Below, in pieces: positions 1 through 8,714 of a DNA stretch of 64,000 nucleotides. The translations under genes were made by a program, and so were the position numbers. Below the pieces are notes generated by a model. It saw only the letters and a list, made by a program, of their open reading frames with translations. It did not search any database and was not told where the DNA came from. How positions within the stretch are numbered: the first letter of the stretch is position 1; every line of letters begins with the position of its first letter. Source of the DNA: Xanthomonas sp. XNM01 (GTDB taxonomy: Bacteria; Pseudomonadota; Gammaproteobacteria; Xanthomonadales; Xanthomonadaceae); contig NZ_JACVAP010000003.1 in the NCBI RefSeq assembly GCF_014851915.1, positions 496,001 to 560,000 on the forward strand, read 5' to 3'.

Positions 1-1
1 C

Positions 2-1324
2 TTCTCGATCTGGGGCCACTCCTTCTCCGGACGTGACCTGATCCTGCTGATCGGCGGCGTGTTCCTGCTGTTCAAGGCCACGATGGAGCTGCACGAACGG
101 CTCGAAGGCCATCAGAGCCAGACCGCCACCAGGCGGGTCTACGCCTCGTTCGGCGTGGTCCTGACCCAGATCGTCGTGCTCGATGCGGTGTTCTCGCTGG
201 ACTCGGTGATCACCGCGGTCGGCATGGTCGAACAGCTCGGCGTGATGTACGCGGCCGTCACCATCGCGATGGCGGTGATGCTGCTGGCCAGCAAGCCGCT
301 GACCAACTTCGTCGGCAAGCACCCGACCGTGGTCGTGCTGTGCCTGGGCTTCCTGCTGATGATCGGTTTCAGCCTGGTCGCCGAAGGCCTGGGCTTCAAG
401 ATCCCGAAGGGCTACCTGTACGCGGCGATCGCGTTCTCGATCCTGGTCGAGGCGTTCAACCAGTGGTCGCGCATCCGCCACGAGCGCAACGAGCGCAAGC
501 AGCCGCTGCGCCAGCGCACCGCCGATGCGGTGCTGCGCCTGCTGGGCGCGCGCCCGCAGTTCGAGGAGGTCGGCGGCGCCGACGTCGAGCCGGTCGGCAC
601 CGGCGACGAACCTGGGCTGGAGCCGGCCGAGCACGACATGATCCGCAGCGTGCTGACCCTGGCCGAGCGGCCGGTCAGCAGCGTGATGACGGTGCGCGGC
701 GACATCGCCTGGATCGACGTGTCGCGCGGTCAGGAGCATGTGCGCGAGCGCCTGCTGGATTCGACCCACACGCGCCTGCTGGTCTGCGACGGCGAGCTCG
801 ACAACCTGCAGGGCGTGGTCCAGAGCCGCGACCTGCTGGCCGAGATGCTGAAGGACGGCACGCCGTCGCTGGCCGCCGCGATCCGCGAGCCGCTGATCCT
901 GCCCGAGGGCACCACCGCGCTGCGCGCGCTGGACCGGATCCGCGAGCATCCGATCCCGCTGGCGGTGATCGTGGACGAGTACGGCAGCATCGATGGCCTG
1001 GTCACCGCCAACGACCTGCTGGCGACCATCGCCGGCGACCTGGCCGACACCCGCGATCCGGACCACGGCGTGGTCCGCGAGGACGGCGGCTGGGTGGTCG
1101 ACGGCTCGTTGTCGCTGGACGAGGTCGAGCGCACGACCGGCCTGGTGCTGCCGCGCAATCCGACCTACGTGACCGTGTCGGGCCTGGTGCTGCACCAGCT
1201 GGAACGGCTGCCGGCGGCGGGCGACGCCTTCGATCTGGACACGCTGCACCTGGAGGTGCTGTCGCTGGACCGGCGCCGGGTCGACCGCCTGCGGATCTCG
1301 CCGCGCGCGGACGAGCAGGCCTGA
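2..1324 (+). CDS. TerC-family membrane protein with CBS pair and CorC/HlyC C-terminal domain (5' truncated by window edge)
   Basis: The reading frame is already open at base 2 and has no start in the window, so the N-terminus lies upstream. The first ~140 codons are hydrophobic and carry the TerC hallmark [14 protein letters not shown], followed by two or more membrane segments. A cytosolic part follows with a CBS-domain pair (from about [12 protein letters not shown] to the repeat ending IAGDLAD), then a C-terminal domain of the CorC/HlyC transporter-associated type ([19 protein letters not shown]). This order matches E. coli YoaE/YegH-like proteins of about 500 residues. The family is linked to metal ion transport or metalation of exported proteins; the CBS pair suggests control by a nucleotide. 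The substrate cannot be read from the sequence. Family assignment is firm, function is not. Confidence 0.93.
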   Translation, partial: FSIWGHSFSGRDLILLIGGVFLLFKATMELHERLEGHQSQTATRRVYASFGVVLTQIVVLDAVFSLDSVITAVGMVEQLGVMYAAVTIAMAVMLLASKPLTNFVGKHPTVVVLCLGFLLMIGFSLVAEGLGFKIPKGYLYAAIAFSILVEAFNQWSRIRHERNERKQPLRQRTADAVLRLLGARPQFEEVGGADVEPVGTGDEPGLEPAEHDMIRSVLTLAERPVSSVMTVRGDIAWIDVSRGQEHVRERLLDSTHTRLLVCDGELDNLQGVVQSRDLLAEMLKDGTPSLAAAIREPLILPEGTTALRALDRIREHPIPLAVIVDEYGSIDGLVTANDLLATIAGDLADTRDPDHGVVREDGGWVVDGSLSLDEVERTTGLVLPRNPTYVTVSGLVLHQLERLPAAGDAFDLDTLHLEVLSLDRRRVDRLRISPRADEQA

Positions 1325-1454
1325 GTGCCGCGGTGCGGAGGGTCACCCCCTCCGCACCGTGCCGGCCGGTGTCCGCCAGCGGCTGCACCGGTGCGGGATG
1401 CGCCCGCACGCCGTCCGCGCCGCGGCGCGTCCAGCGCGCAGTGCCGCTGCGCGT

Positions 1455-1832
1455 TCACGGCGGATCGCGATGCCTGCCCGCCTCGACCGGATGCGGCAAC
1501 GACCACCCGAAGTACACCTCGACCGCTTCGATGCGGCCGTCGCGCACCGTCAGCACCTCGGTGTTGCGGGCACCCGGCCGATCGTGGCGGGCCTGCTCGT
1601 AGGTCACCACCACCGTGTCGCCGTCCTCGATCACGCGGACGAACGCGAAGCCGGCGATGCCGGCATGCGTCGGCCAGCAGACCGCCAGGTAGGTCGCCAG
1701 GTCGAGCCCGTTGTCGAGCGGGCTGGTGAAGCGCAGCCCCGGTGCGAGCAGCGCCTCCAGCGCCGGCCTGTCGCCAGCCGCGTAGGCCAGGAAACAGGCG
1801 CGCGCGATGTCGGCGTTGGAACGCAGGTTCAA
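1455..1832 (-). CDS. SnoaL-like / NTF2-fold protein
   Basis: A 125-residue protein with the SnoaL-like pattern: an N-terminal helix with FLAYAAGDRPALEALLAPG, then RFTSPLDNG, and a strand ending in EAVEVYFGW. Members are small cone-shaped proteins, some enzymes (polyketide cyclases, isomerases) and many of unknown role. The only sensible start is a TTG at 1832 that overlaps the stop of the upstream DUF1428 gene (TTGA), so the two are probably translated in coupling. No signal peptide is present, so it is cytosolic. No substrate can be proposed. Confidence 0.75.
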   Translation of the reverse strand: MNLRSNADIARACFLAYAAGDRPALEALLAPGLRFTSPLDNGLDLATYLAVCWPTHAGIAGFAFVRVIEDGDTVVVTYEQARHDRPGARNTEVLTVRDGRIEAVEVYFGWSLPHPVEAGRHRDPP

Positions 1833-2194
1833 TCCGGCAGTTCCATCACCGGCCTGAAGCCGCCGTAGATCATGCGCTTGCCGTCGAACGGCATCGGATT
1901 CTTCTCCGGATCCATGCGCGGGTCGTTGCCGTCCATCATCTTCTGCATGCCGGCGTCGCGGGTGGCCTTGTCCGGCCATTCGATCCACGAGAACACCACG
2001 GTCTCGTCCGCGGTCGCCTGCACCGCCTTGCGGAAGTCGGTAAGCGTGCCGTCGGGCACGTCGTCGGCCCAGCACTCGACCACGCGGGTGGCGCCGAACT
2101 CCATGAAGACCGAATCGCCCAGGCGGGCATGGTCGATGAACTTCTGCTTGTTCGCCGTCGGTACGGCGAGCACGAAACCGTCGATGTAGGCCAT
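1829..2194 (-). CDS. DUF1428 family protein
   Basis: A 121-residue soluble protein beginning MAYIDGFVLAVP, with FGATRVVECWADDVPDGT and a C-terminal half containing MPFDGKRMIYGGF. This is the full pattern and length of DUF1428, a ferredoxin-like (dimeric alpha/beta-barrel) family of unknown role related in fold to EthD and YCII proteins. The ATG at 2194 is preceded by a good ribosome site (GAGGAG, 6-7 bases away), which selects this start over longer frames. It overlaps the SnoaL-like gene downstream by 4 bases. Both are small single-domain alpha/beta proteins, suggesting a minor detoxification or metabolic pair, but this is inference. Confidence 0.9.
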   Translation of the reverse strand: MAYIDGFVLAVPTANKQKFIDHARLGDSVFMEFGATRVVECWADDVPDGTLTDFRKAVQATADETVVFSWIEWPDKATRDAGMQKMMDGNDPRMDPEKNPMPFDGKRMIYGGFRPVMELPD

Positions 2195-2410
2195 GGTGGC
2201 GCTCCTCACTGCGGATGGTCGGGGTCGAACGCGGATCGGCGGCGGCGCTGGATGCGCCTGCCGCCCCTCCTCTACCGGACGACGGATGAGACCGGCGTGT
2301 TTCGACACAGGGCCGGTGCGGCCGGTCCGCGCCGTCCGGGACCGTTCCGACGCGGCGGGCCGTCCGGCGCAGCGTGCCGCGCCGGGGCGCCGCCGATGTG
2401 TGATCTTTCC

Positions 2411-2429
2411 GGTGGTCGGACGAACCACC
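2411..2429. promoter_or_regulatory. short inverted repeat upstream of ECF sigma gene
   Basis: GGTGGT and ACCACC flank seven bases, ending 28 bases before the sigma-factor ATG at 2458. It may be a protein-binding site or a leader hairpin. The remaining 2195-2410 interval holds nothing I recognise. Confidence 0.3.
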
Positions 2430-2457
2430 CCATGACACCCGCCTCGACCGCTCCGGC

Positions 2458-2994
2458 ATGACCGCCACCCTCGCCCAGACCACCGACGGCTCCACCGACT
2501 TCGCCGCCAGCCTGCAGCGCCATGCCGGCATCGTGCGCAAGGTCGCGGCCACCTACTGCCGCGACCCGCACGACCGCGCCGACCTGGCGCAGGAAATCGT
2601 CGCCGCGCTGTGGGGCGCCTGGCCGCGCTACGACCGCGGCCGGCCGTTCTCGACCTGGATGTACCAGGTGGCGCTGAACGTGGCGATCAGCCACGTGCGC
2701 GGCGAATCGCGGCGACGGCGGCGCTTCGAGCCGCTGGACGAGGACCACCATCACCTCGGCCAGGCGCCGTTCGATCACGAAACCGACCAGCTGGTCGCAC
2801 TGCTGCATGCCGCCATCGCCGGCCTCGATCCGATGAGCCGCGCGCTGGCGATGCTCCACCTGGACGAGCGCAGCCATGCGCAGATCGCCGAGATCCTGGG
2901 CATCAGCGAAAGCAACGTCGGCACCCGCATCCACCGCCTCAAGCAGCGCATCCGCCAGCACATGACCGGGCCGCAGCGCCCGCAGGGAGCATGA
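2458..2994 (+). CDS. RNA polymerase sigma factor, ECF-type sigma-70 family
   Basis: A 178-residue protein with only sigma regions 2 and 4, the ECF layout. Region 2 runs about residues 20-85 (HAGIVRKVAATYC, then DLAQEIVAALWGAWPRYD and FSTWMYQVALNVA). Region 4 runs about 115-170 with a helix-turn-helix reading SHAQIAEILGISESNVGTRI. It would direct core polymerase to a small set of promoters. Its stop sits against the next gene, which encodes a membrane protein and may be its partner; no ZAS-type zinc anti-sigma domain is visible there. The target promoters cannot be told from this window. Confidence 0.93.
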   Translation: MTATLAQTTDGSTDFAASLQRHAGIVRKVAATYCRDPHDRADLAQEIVAALWGAWPRYDRGRPFSTWMYQVALNVAISHVRGESRRRRRFEPLDEDHHHLGQAPFDHETDQLVALLHAAIAGLDPMSRALAMLHLDERSHAQIAEILGISESNVGTRIHRLKQRIRQHMTGPQRPQGA

Positions 2995-2996
2995 CC

Positions 2997-3671
2997 ATGG
3001 ACCTCGACGAACTCCGCCTGACCTGGCAGACCCTGGACCGCCGGCTGGAACGGCAGATGGCGCTGGACCTGCAGCGCGAGCGCCGCGCCTCGGTCGGGCG
3101 CATGCGCCGCTCACTGTGGCCGCTGCTGCTCGGCCAGGGCCTGCAGATCCTGTTCGGCATCGGCATGATCGCGCTCGGCGTGGCGGCCTGGCGTGCCGGT
3201 GCGCGCATGGACGGCGGCGCCTTCAACGGCGCCTTCATCAGCGGCGTGCTGGTCCATGTCTACGGCGTGGCCTGCATCGCCTTCGCCGGCCACACGCTGC
3301 ACCTGGCCGCGCGCCTGGACCCGGCCTGCGCGGTGCTGGACCTGCAGCAGCGGCTGGCGCGGCTGCGCCGCTTCTACGTCGGCGCCGGGATGTGGATCGG
3401 CCTGGTCTGGTGGGTGTTCTGGGTCGTGGTGATCGCCGCGCTGCATGCCATCGGCCCCGGCGGCGACCTGTTCGCGCAGCAGCCGCTGTTCGTCTGGAGC
3501 GCGATCGGCGGCGGCGTGCTCGGCCTGGTGGCCAGCGGTTGGTTCCACCGCTGGTCGCGCGATCCGCGGCGGCCACGGCTGCGGCAGTCGATGGACGATG
3601 CCGTCACCGGCACCAGCCTGCGCCGCGCCCAGGCCGAGCTGGACGCGTTCGCCGCGATCGACCGCGAGTAG
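2997..3671 (+). CDS. four-helix membrane protein co-transcribed with the ECF sigma factor
   Basis: A 224-residue protein with a charged cytosolic N-terminus (DELRLTWQTLDRRLERQM) followed by four hydrophobic segments at about residues 40-65, 75-100, 125-150 and 160-185, then a charged tail. An ATG at 2991 overlaps the sigma stop, but the AGGGAG sequence just before it is correctly spaced only for the ATG at 2997, so I chose that. The position directly after an ECF gene and the soluble N-terminal helix make it a candidate anti-sigma or regulator. No conserved anti-sigma motif is seen, so this is inference. Confidence 0.75.
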   Translation: MDLDELRLTWQTLDRRLERQMALDLQRERRASVGRMRRSLWPLLLGQGLQILFGIGMIALGVAAWRAGARMDGGAFNGAFISGVLVHVYGVACIAFAGHTLHLAARLDPACAVLDLQQRLARLRRFYVGAGMWIGLVWWVFWVVVIAALHAIGPGGDLFAQQPLFVWSAIGGGVLGLVASGWFHRWSRDPRRPRLRQSMDDAVTGTSLRRAQAELDAFAAIDRE

Positions 3672-3723
3672 GCCGCGCCCGGCGCGCGGTGCCGGCGTCG
3701 ATGTCCGGCCGCGACGCCGGGTA

Positions 3724-4920
3724 TCAGCCGCGCCGCAGCCGGACCAGCAGGGCCGCCACCGAGGCGGCCACCGCCAGCGCCACCACCGCCGCCCAGCCCA
3801 GCGCGGCCAGCAGCTGGCTGGCGATGGCCGCACCCGCCGCCATGCCGGTGAACACACCGGTGAACAGCACCGCGTTGAGCCGGCTGCGGGCGGCCGGGTC
3901 GAGTCCGTAGACCTGGGTCTGGTGCGCGACCAGCGCGGCCTGGATGCCGAAGTCGAAGCCCACCGCGGCCAGCGCCAGCAGCACCAGCGGCCACGGCCCG
4001 TGCAGGAGCGGGTCCAGCCACAGCGCAGCGAAGGACAGCGCCGCCAGCGCGGCCCCGGCGCGGATCGCGGTTTCCGGCCCGCGCCGGTCGGCGAGGCGCC
4101 CGGCCAGCGGGGCGGCCAGCGCGCCGGCGGCACCGGCCAGTCCGAACGCACCGGCCGCCGCGCTGCCCAGGCCGAACCGGGTATGCAGCATCACCGCCAG
4201 GGTCGACCAGAACGCGCTGAAGCCCAGCGACAGCAGGCCCTGCGCCCAGAACGCCCGGTGCAGGGCCGGATGCCGCGTCCAGAGCCCGGCCAGCGAGGCC
4301 ATCAGCGCGCGGTAGGCCAGCGGTGCGGCCGGCACCATCGGTGGCAGCCCCTGCCAGAGCAGCACGCCGGCCACGGCGACCGCGGCGGCGGCCAGCAGGT
4401 AGACCGCCTGCCAGCCCAGCTGCTCGGCGAGCACGCCGCTGACCACGCGCGACAGCAGGATGCCCAGCAGCAGGCCGGTCATCACCGTGCCGACCACGCG
4501 GCCACGGCGCGTGGCCGGCGCCAGCACCGCGGCCGTCGGCACGATGTCCTGGGCCAGCGTCGCCAGCACGCCGACCGCCAGGCTCGCGGCCAGCAGGGTC
4601 GCGATGCCCGGCGCCAGCGCGGTGGCCAGCAGGGCCAGCGCCAGCAGCAGCGCCTTGGCCAGGATCAGGCGGCGCCGGTCGACCCGGTCGCCGAGCGGGA
4701 TCAGCAGCAGGATCCCCAGCGCGTAGCCGAGCTGGGTCAGGGTGGGAATCCAGCCGATGGCGCGCCCGCCGACGCCCAGGTCGGCATCGAGCACGGCCAG
4801 CATCGGCTGGCTGTAGTACAGCGAGGCCACCGCCAGACCGGCGCCGGCGGACAGCAGCAGGACCCGATGACGGGGCAGGTCCGCCGCGCCTTCGTCATGC
4901 ACTCCAGGTATGGCACTCAT
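3724..4920 (-). CDS. MFS transporter, drug/sugar efflux type (DHA1-like)
   Basis: A 398-residue protein with twelve predicted membrane helices. The loop between helices 2 and 3 carries the MFS signature region GDRVDRRRLILAK, and SLYYSQPMLAVLDADLGVGG near the N-terminus is typical of the arabinose-efflux/YdhP-like subgroup of the major facilitator superfamily. These proteins export small molecules in exchange for protons. The gene is divergent from a LysR regulator with a 99 bp shared intergenic region, the classical layout of a LysR-controlled exporter, so the regulator probably controls it. The substrate is unknown. Confidence 0.9.
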   Translation of the reverse strand: MSAIPGVHDEGAADLPRHRVLLLSAGAGLAVASLYYSQPMLAVLDADLGVGGRAIGWIPTLTQLGYALGILLLIPLGDRVDRRRLILAKALLLALALLATALAPGIATLLAASLAVGVLATLAQDIVPTAAVLAPATRRGRVVGTVMTGLLLGILLSRVVSGVLAEQLGWQAVYLLAAAAVAVAGVLLWQGLPPMVPAAPLAYRALMASLAGLWTRHPALHRAFWAQGLLSLGFSAFWSTLAVMLHTRFGLGSAAAGAFGLAGAAGALAAPLAGRLADRRGPETAIRAGAALAALSFAALWLDPLLHGPWPLVLLALAAVGFDFGIQAALVAHQTQVYGLDPAARSRLNAVLFTGVFTGMAAGAAIASQLLAALGWAAVVALAVAASVAALLVRLRRG

Positions 4921-4958
4921 CGTCGTTCTCCAGCCGCAACGTGGGAATGGCGGCAGGT

Positions 4959-4974
4959 TGCGCGCCGGAGCGCA
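4959..4974. promoter_or_regulatory. candidate LysR-type operator between divergent genes
   Basis: TGCGC and GCGCA separated by six bases lie midway between the MFS gene start (4920) and the lysR start (5020). LysR regulators bind imperfect dyads of this size in shared promoters. The match is short and the assignment tentative. Confidence 0.3.
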
Positions 4975-5019
4975 CCGCCGGTAGGCTCATGCCCCGTTCT
5001 TCGGCCATACGCCAGACGC

Positions 5020-5973
5020 ATGAACGAACGCGATCCTTTCGGGGCCGACCGGCTCGGCCTGCTGCAGACCTTCGTCCGCATCGTCGAGGCCGGCAGCCTG
5101 TCGGCCGCCGCCGCCCAGCTGGGAACCACCCAGCCCACGGTCAGCCGCCGGCTGCGCGCGCTCGAGCAGGCGCTGGGCCTGCGCCTGCTGCAGCGCTCGA
5201 CCCACCAGATGCGGCTCACCGACGACGGCCGGCGCTGCCATGCGCACGCGCGGGCGCTGCTGGACGAGTGGGACACGCTGCAGGCCGACCTGCGCGGCGC
5301 CCGCGAGCGCGCCGAGGGCCGGCTGCGGGTGGTGGTGCCGCACGCCTTCGGCCAGGGCGTGCTGCTGGAACCGCTGGCCGCCTACCTGCGCCAGCATCCG
5401 GGCGTGGACGTGGAGTGGCTGCTGCACGACCGCCATCCGGAGTTCATCGCCGACGGCGTGGACTGCGCGATCCAGGTCGGCGCGCTGCACACGCCCGACG
5501 TGGTCGCCACCCGCCTGGCGGAGGTGCCGCGCATCGTGGTGGCCGCACCGGCGCTGCTGCAGGGCGGGCCGCCACCGGCCGACGCGGCCGGGCTGGAGGC
5601 GCTGCCATGGCTGGCGCTGCACACGTTCTACCGCGACGAGGTCGCGCTGCGGCACGCCGACGGACGCCTGCACCGCTTCGCGATCCGGCCGCGCTTCAGC
5701 ACCGACAGCCTGTACGCGTTGCGCGGCGCGATCCTGGCCGGGCTCGGCGCCGGCATCGTCTCTTCCTGGCTGGTGGCCGAGGACCTGGCCGCGGGCCGGC
5801 TGCTGCAGCTGGCGCCGGCCTGGGAGGCGCCGGCGCTGCCGGTGCACCTGATCCATCCCTGGGCGCGCTTCTACCCGGCCCGGCTGCGGCTGTTCCTGCA
5901 GGCCATGCGCGGCGCGATGCCGACGCTGGCCGGGATGCGTGCGCCCGCGACGCCGTCCGGCCACGGCGCTTAA
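5020..5973 (+). CDS. LysR-family transcriptional regulator
   Basis: A 317-residue protein with the LysR N-terminal winged helix-turn-helix (LLQTFVRIVEAGSLSAAAAQ, then TTQPTVSRRLRALEQALG, about residues 14-65) and a periplasmic-binding-like effector domain from about 95 to 300. The ATG at 5020 gives a normal family length; the frame is open further upstream but that extension is not LysR-like. The divergent MFS exporter is the likely target. Subfamily features (RRLRALEQALGLRLLQRST and the SSWLVAEDLAAGRL region) resemble the CrgA/DsdC-like branch. The effector is unknown. Confidence 0.95.
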   Translation: MNERDPFGADRLGLLQTFVRIVEAGSLSAAAAQLGTTQPTVSRRLRALEQALGLRLLQRSTHQMRLTDDGRRCHAHARALLDEWDTLQADLRGARERAEGRLRVVVPHAFGQGVLLEPLAAYLRQHPGVDVEWLLHDRHPEFIADGVDCAIQVGALHTPDVVATRLAEVPRIVVAAPALLQGGPPPADAAGLEALPWLALHTFYRDEVALRHADGRLHRFAIRPRFSTDSLYALRGAILAGLGAGIVSSWLVAEDLAAGRLLQLAPAWEAPALPVHLIHPWARFYPARLRLFLQAMRGAMPTLAGMRAPATPSGHGA

Positions 5974-6097
5974 AAGAACCGCCTCCGCGGCCGCCTTATG
6001 GGTGACGGGGGGCTGGATGCCCCGATTTCCCCAGGCCAGTTGCCAGCGACGTCCTTCCCGGCGCCGACACCGTGCCACCGTCGACGCCGGACTCCGC

Positions 6098-7324
6098 ATG
6101 CTCAAGACCATCGATGTCGACCAGCTCCGCCCGGGCATGCACGTGCAACGGCTGCTGGGCTCGTGGTTGAAGCACCCGTTCTGGCGCACCGCCTTCGTCG
6201 CCGGCGACGAGGACATCGCCAGACTGCAGGCCAGCATCGTGCGCCAGGTGGTGATCGACACCGCGCTCGGACCCGACATCGAGGACGCCGATGCCGGACA
6301 GTGCACGGCCGACGACGACCCGCCCGCACCGGCCGACGCCCCCGACCCGGCCCCCGCCGCGCCGGCGGTCCTGACCCGCGGCCCGACCGCGGCGCTGGCC
6401 GCGGAGATGGAGCAGGCGCAGCGGATCGTCCACGACGGGCGCGGCCTGGTGTCCTCGCTGTTCCACCAGGCCCGGCTGGGCCGGATCGCGTCGGCCGAGG
6501 CCGCGCTGCCGCTGGCGCAGGCGATCAACGCCTCGATCGCGCGGCACCCGGCGGCGCTGTCCAGCGTGGCGCGGATCAAGAGCGCCGACGACTACACCTA
6601 CATGCACTCGATCGCGGTCGGTGCGCTGATGGCGATGCTGTCGCGCCAGCTCGGCATGGACGAGGACCAGGCGCTGGATGCGACCCTGGGCGGGGTCCTG
6701 CACGACCTGGGCAAGGCCGCGATCCCGCTGGAGATCCTCAACAAGCCCGGCCGGCTGGACGAGCGCGAGTACGCCCTGGTCAAGACCCACCCCGAGCACG
6801 GCGAACAGATGCTGCGCGGGGCGGGCATGGAACACCGGCCGGTGCTGGAGATCGCGCTGCACCACCACGAGAAGATCGACGGCAGCGGCTACCCGCACGG
6901 CCTGAGCGGCGAGGCGATCACCCCGCTGGCGCGGATGGGCGCGATCTGCGACGTCTACGACGCGGTCACCTCGCACCGGCCGTACAAGAACGCCTGGGAT
7001 CCGGGCGAGGCGCTGCGCCGGATGGCGTCGTGGGACGGCCATTTCGACCCGGCGCTGTTCAAGGCCTTCGTGCGCGGCCTGGGCATCTATCCGATCGGCA
7101 GCCTGGTGCGGCTGGAGTCTGAGCGGCTCGCGGTGGTGATCGAGCAGCATCCCGAGCAGCTGCTGACCCCGCGCGTATGCGTGTTCTTTTCCGCGCGCAC
7201 CCGCCAGCACATCCTGGTCCAGGACATCGACCTGGCCGCGCCCGGCAACCACGACCGGATCGTCCAGGCCGAGTCGCCCGAACCGTGGGGATTCCGCGAC
7301 CTGGACAAGCTCTGGCGCCGCTGA
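6098..7324 (+). CDS. HD-GYP domain protein, cyclic-di-GMP phosphodiesterase with DUF3391 N-terminus
   Basis: A 408-residue protein. Residues 1-95 form the DUF3391 domain typical of this class (LKTIDVDQLRPGMHVQRL), followed by an alanine/proline-rich linker. The HD-GYP domain spans about 150-330, with the metal-binding HD in LHDLGK (H202, D203), the HPEHGE motif (about 231-236), HHHEKIDGSGYPHGL (GYP at about 264-266) and DVYDAVTSHRPYK. All ligand residues are intact, so it should hydrolyse c-di-GMP in the cytosol and so affect motility, biofilm and extracellular enzyme output. The ATG at 6098 is the first that yields the DUF3391 start; the longer open frame upstream is not homologous. Confidence 0.95.
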   Translation: MLKTIDVDQLRPGMHVQRLLGSWLKHPFWRTAFVAGDEDIARLQASIVRQVVIDTALGPDIEDADAGQCTADDDPPAPADAPDPAPAAPAVLTRGPTAALAAEMEQAQRIVHDGRGLVSSLFHQARLGRIASAEAALPLAQAINASIARHPAALSSVARIKSADDYTYMHSIAVGALMAMLSRQLGMDEDQALDATLGGVLHDLGKAAIPLEILNKPGRLDEREYALVKTHPEHGEQMLRGAGMEHRPVLEIALHHHEKIDGSGYPHGLSGEAITPLARMGAICDVYDAVTSHRPYKNAWDPGEALRRMASWDGHFDPALFKAFVRGLGIYPIGSLVRLESERLAVVIEQHPEQLLTPRVCVFFSARTRQHILVQDIDLAAPGNHDRIVQAESPEPWGFRDLDKLWRR

Positions 7325-7335
7325 GCCGGCCGGAT

Positions 7336-7368
7336 GCGACGACGGCGCGGTGACCGCGCCGTCGTCGC
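7336..7368. terminator. perfect 15-bp inverted repeat between convergent genes
   Basis: Arms at 7336-7350 and 7354-7368 are exact reverse complements around a 3-base loop (TGA). It sits in the 70 bp gap between the ends of the HD-GYP gene and the convergent ompW gene. There is no T-tract on either side, so it is a strong hairpin likely to act as a bidirectional terminator or 3' RNA stabiliser. Confidence 0.65.
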
Positions 7369-7394
7369 TGCAGCACCGCCGCGGCGGGCCTCGA

Positions 7395-8069
7395 TCAGAA
7401 GCGCACGCCGATGCTGGCGCCGTAGGTCAGCGTGTCCATGTCGGCCGTGGCCAGGCGTCGGCCGCCGACCGTGGACTCGGTGTCCCACTGCAGGTAGCGC
7501 ACGTCGCCGCGCACGAACCAGTGGTTGCCCAGGTTGACGTCCACGCCGGCGGTCGCCGCCAGGCCGCTGCCATCGTCGATCTCCAGCCCGGCGAAGCCCG
7601 GCACCGCGACGGTGCCGCTGACGCCGCTGACTTCGGTGCGGTGATAGCCCAGGCCGACGAACGGCACCACCGGCTTGCCGGCCACCGAGAACACGTCGTT
7701 GAAGTGGTACTGCACGCTCAGCGCCAGCGGACGGGTGCTGTAGCGGGCCACGTGCACGTCCGGCGCGTTCTCGACGTCGATCTCGACGTCGCTGTCGGCG
7801 CGGGTGGCGCCCCACAGTTCCAGCGCGATGTTGCGGGTGACGTACCAGCTCAGGCCCAGCGTGGCCGCGCCGCCGTCGTCGCTGTTCTCCACCTCGGTGC
7901 CGCGCGGCCAGCCGTTGCCCAGCTGAACCGGCACCACGGTGTCGCCCTTCTGGTTGAGCGAGGCATAGCCGACGTTGGCGACGAAGCGCGAATGGCCATC
8001 GGCCTGGTCGGCGGCGTGGGCGGCGGGGATCGACAGCAGCAGTGCGGCGGCCAGCAGGGTGTACTTCAT
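7395..8069 (-). CDS. ompW: OmpW-family outer membrane protein
   Basis: A 224-residue protein with a clean signal peptide (MKYTLLAAALLLSIPAAHA, cleavage about residue 19) and alternating amphipathic strands ending in phenylalanine (SIGVRF), as expected for an 8-stranded outer membrane barrel. Family marks are LGLSWYVTRNIALELWGA, VQYHFNDVFSVAGKPVVPFVGLG as a paired-strand region, and a C-terminal YLQWDTES strand. OmpW barrels are thought to carry small hydrophobic molecules across the outer membrane. The ATG at 8069 follows AAGGACA and starts the signal peptide; an upstream in-frame ATG at 8129 does not. Confidence 0.93.
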   Translation of the reverse strand: MKYTLLAAALLLSIPAAHAADQADGHSRFVANVGYASLNQKGDTVVPVQLGNGWPRGTEVENSDDGGAATLGLSWYVTRNIALELWGATRADSDVEIDVENAPDVHVARYSTRPLALSVQYHFNDVFSVAGKPVVPFVGLGYHRTEVSGVSGTVAVPGFAGLEIDDGSGLAATAGVDVNLGNHWFVRGDVRYLQWDTESTVGGRRLATADMDTLTYGASIGVRF

Positions 8070-8140
8070 TGCTTGGATGTCCTTGGTGGGGTGGTGGTGT
8101 GGGGAACGGGCCGGCGCGGTGGCACGCACCGGCAGGGGAA

Positions 8141-8572
8141 TCAGTCGCGGTCGGGCTTGCTGTGCAGCAGGCGGCCGTCGTGGCCGCTCAGGCGCAGGTC
8201 CATGCGGCGGCCATCCGGGCCGGTCGCATCGACGTCCCAGAGCGCGCCGTCGCGGTCGAGCGAGGTCACGTCGCGGTAGCCGAGTGCGGCGACCTTGGCC
8301 AGCACCGCATCGGCGCCGAGCAGCGCGCGGCCGCCGCGGGCGTCGAAGATCTCGCCGCGCTCGAGGTCGATGGCCACGTCGCCGCGGCTGCCGTCGGGAC
8401 GGGTCACGTCGGCCTCCCAGAGGCCGTCGTCGTGTTCGATGTCGTGGATGTCGCGGTAGCCGGCGTCGGCCAGCTTCTTCTGCACGTCGATGACGGCGCC
8501 GCCGATGGCGAGCGCCGGGACGCTGGCCGCGATCGCCAGCAGGCCGGCCACGACGATCAGTCGCTTCTTCAT
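8141..8572 (-). CDS. secreted protein with two PepSY-like repeats
   Basis: A 143-residue protein with a signal peptide (MKKRLIVVAGLLAIAASVPALA) and two similar halves, each with a helix (VQKKLADAGYRDIHDIEHDD and VLAKVAALGYRDVTSLDRDG) followed by the two-strand piece W(D/E)(A/V)D.T.PDG. This is the PepSY repeat pattern. PepSY proteins are periplasmic and are thought to inhibit proteases or modulate sensor kinases. It is divergent from a second PepSY gene that begins a two-component operon, which supports a sensing role in that system. Confidence 0.85.
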   Translation of the reverse strand: MKKRLIVVAGLLAIAASVPALAIGGAVIDVQKKLADAGYRDIHDIEHDDGLWEADVTRPDGSRGDVAIDLERGEIFDARGGRALLGADAVLAKVAALGYRDVTSLDRDGALWDVDATGPDGRRMDLRLSGHDGRLLHSKPDRD

Positions 8573-8627
8573 GGAGGGGTCCTCGCTGAGCCGGGGAAGT
8601 CCGGCCGCTGCAGTCTGCGGATCGCCC

Positions 8628-8655
8628 CTAACACGGCCATGAGCGTGGCCGTTAG
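8628..8655. promoter_or_regulatory. inverted repeat between divergent PepSY genes
   Basis: ACGGCCA and TGGCCGT flank six bases, and the pairing continues outward as CTAA/TTAG past one bulged base. The site lies in the 142 bp between the two divergent PepSY genes and is well placed to be an operator for the response regulator encoded downstream. Binding is inferred only from position and symmetry. Confidence 0.4.
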
Positions 8656-8714
8656 ATGCCGTTTAAGATCGCCCGGTATTCCTTGCCACCCGGATTCCCA
8701 GGCACGCCAACGCC

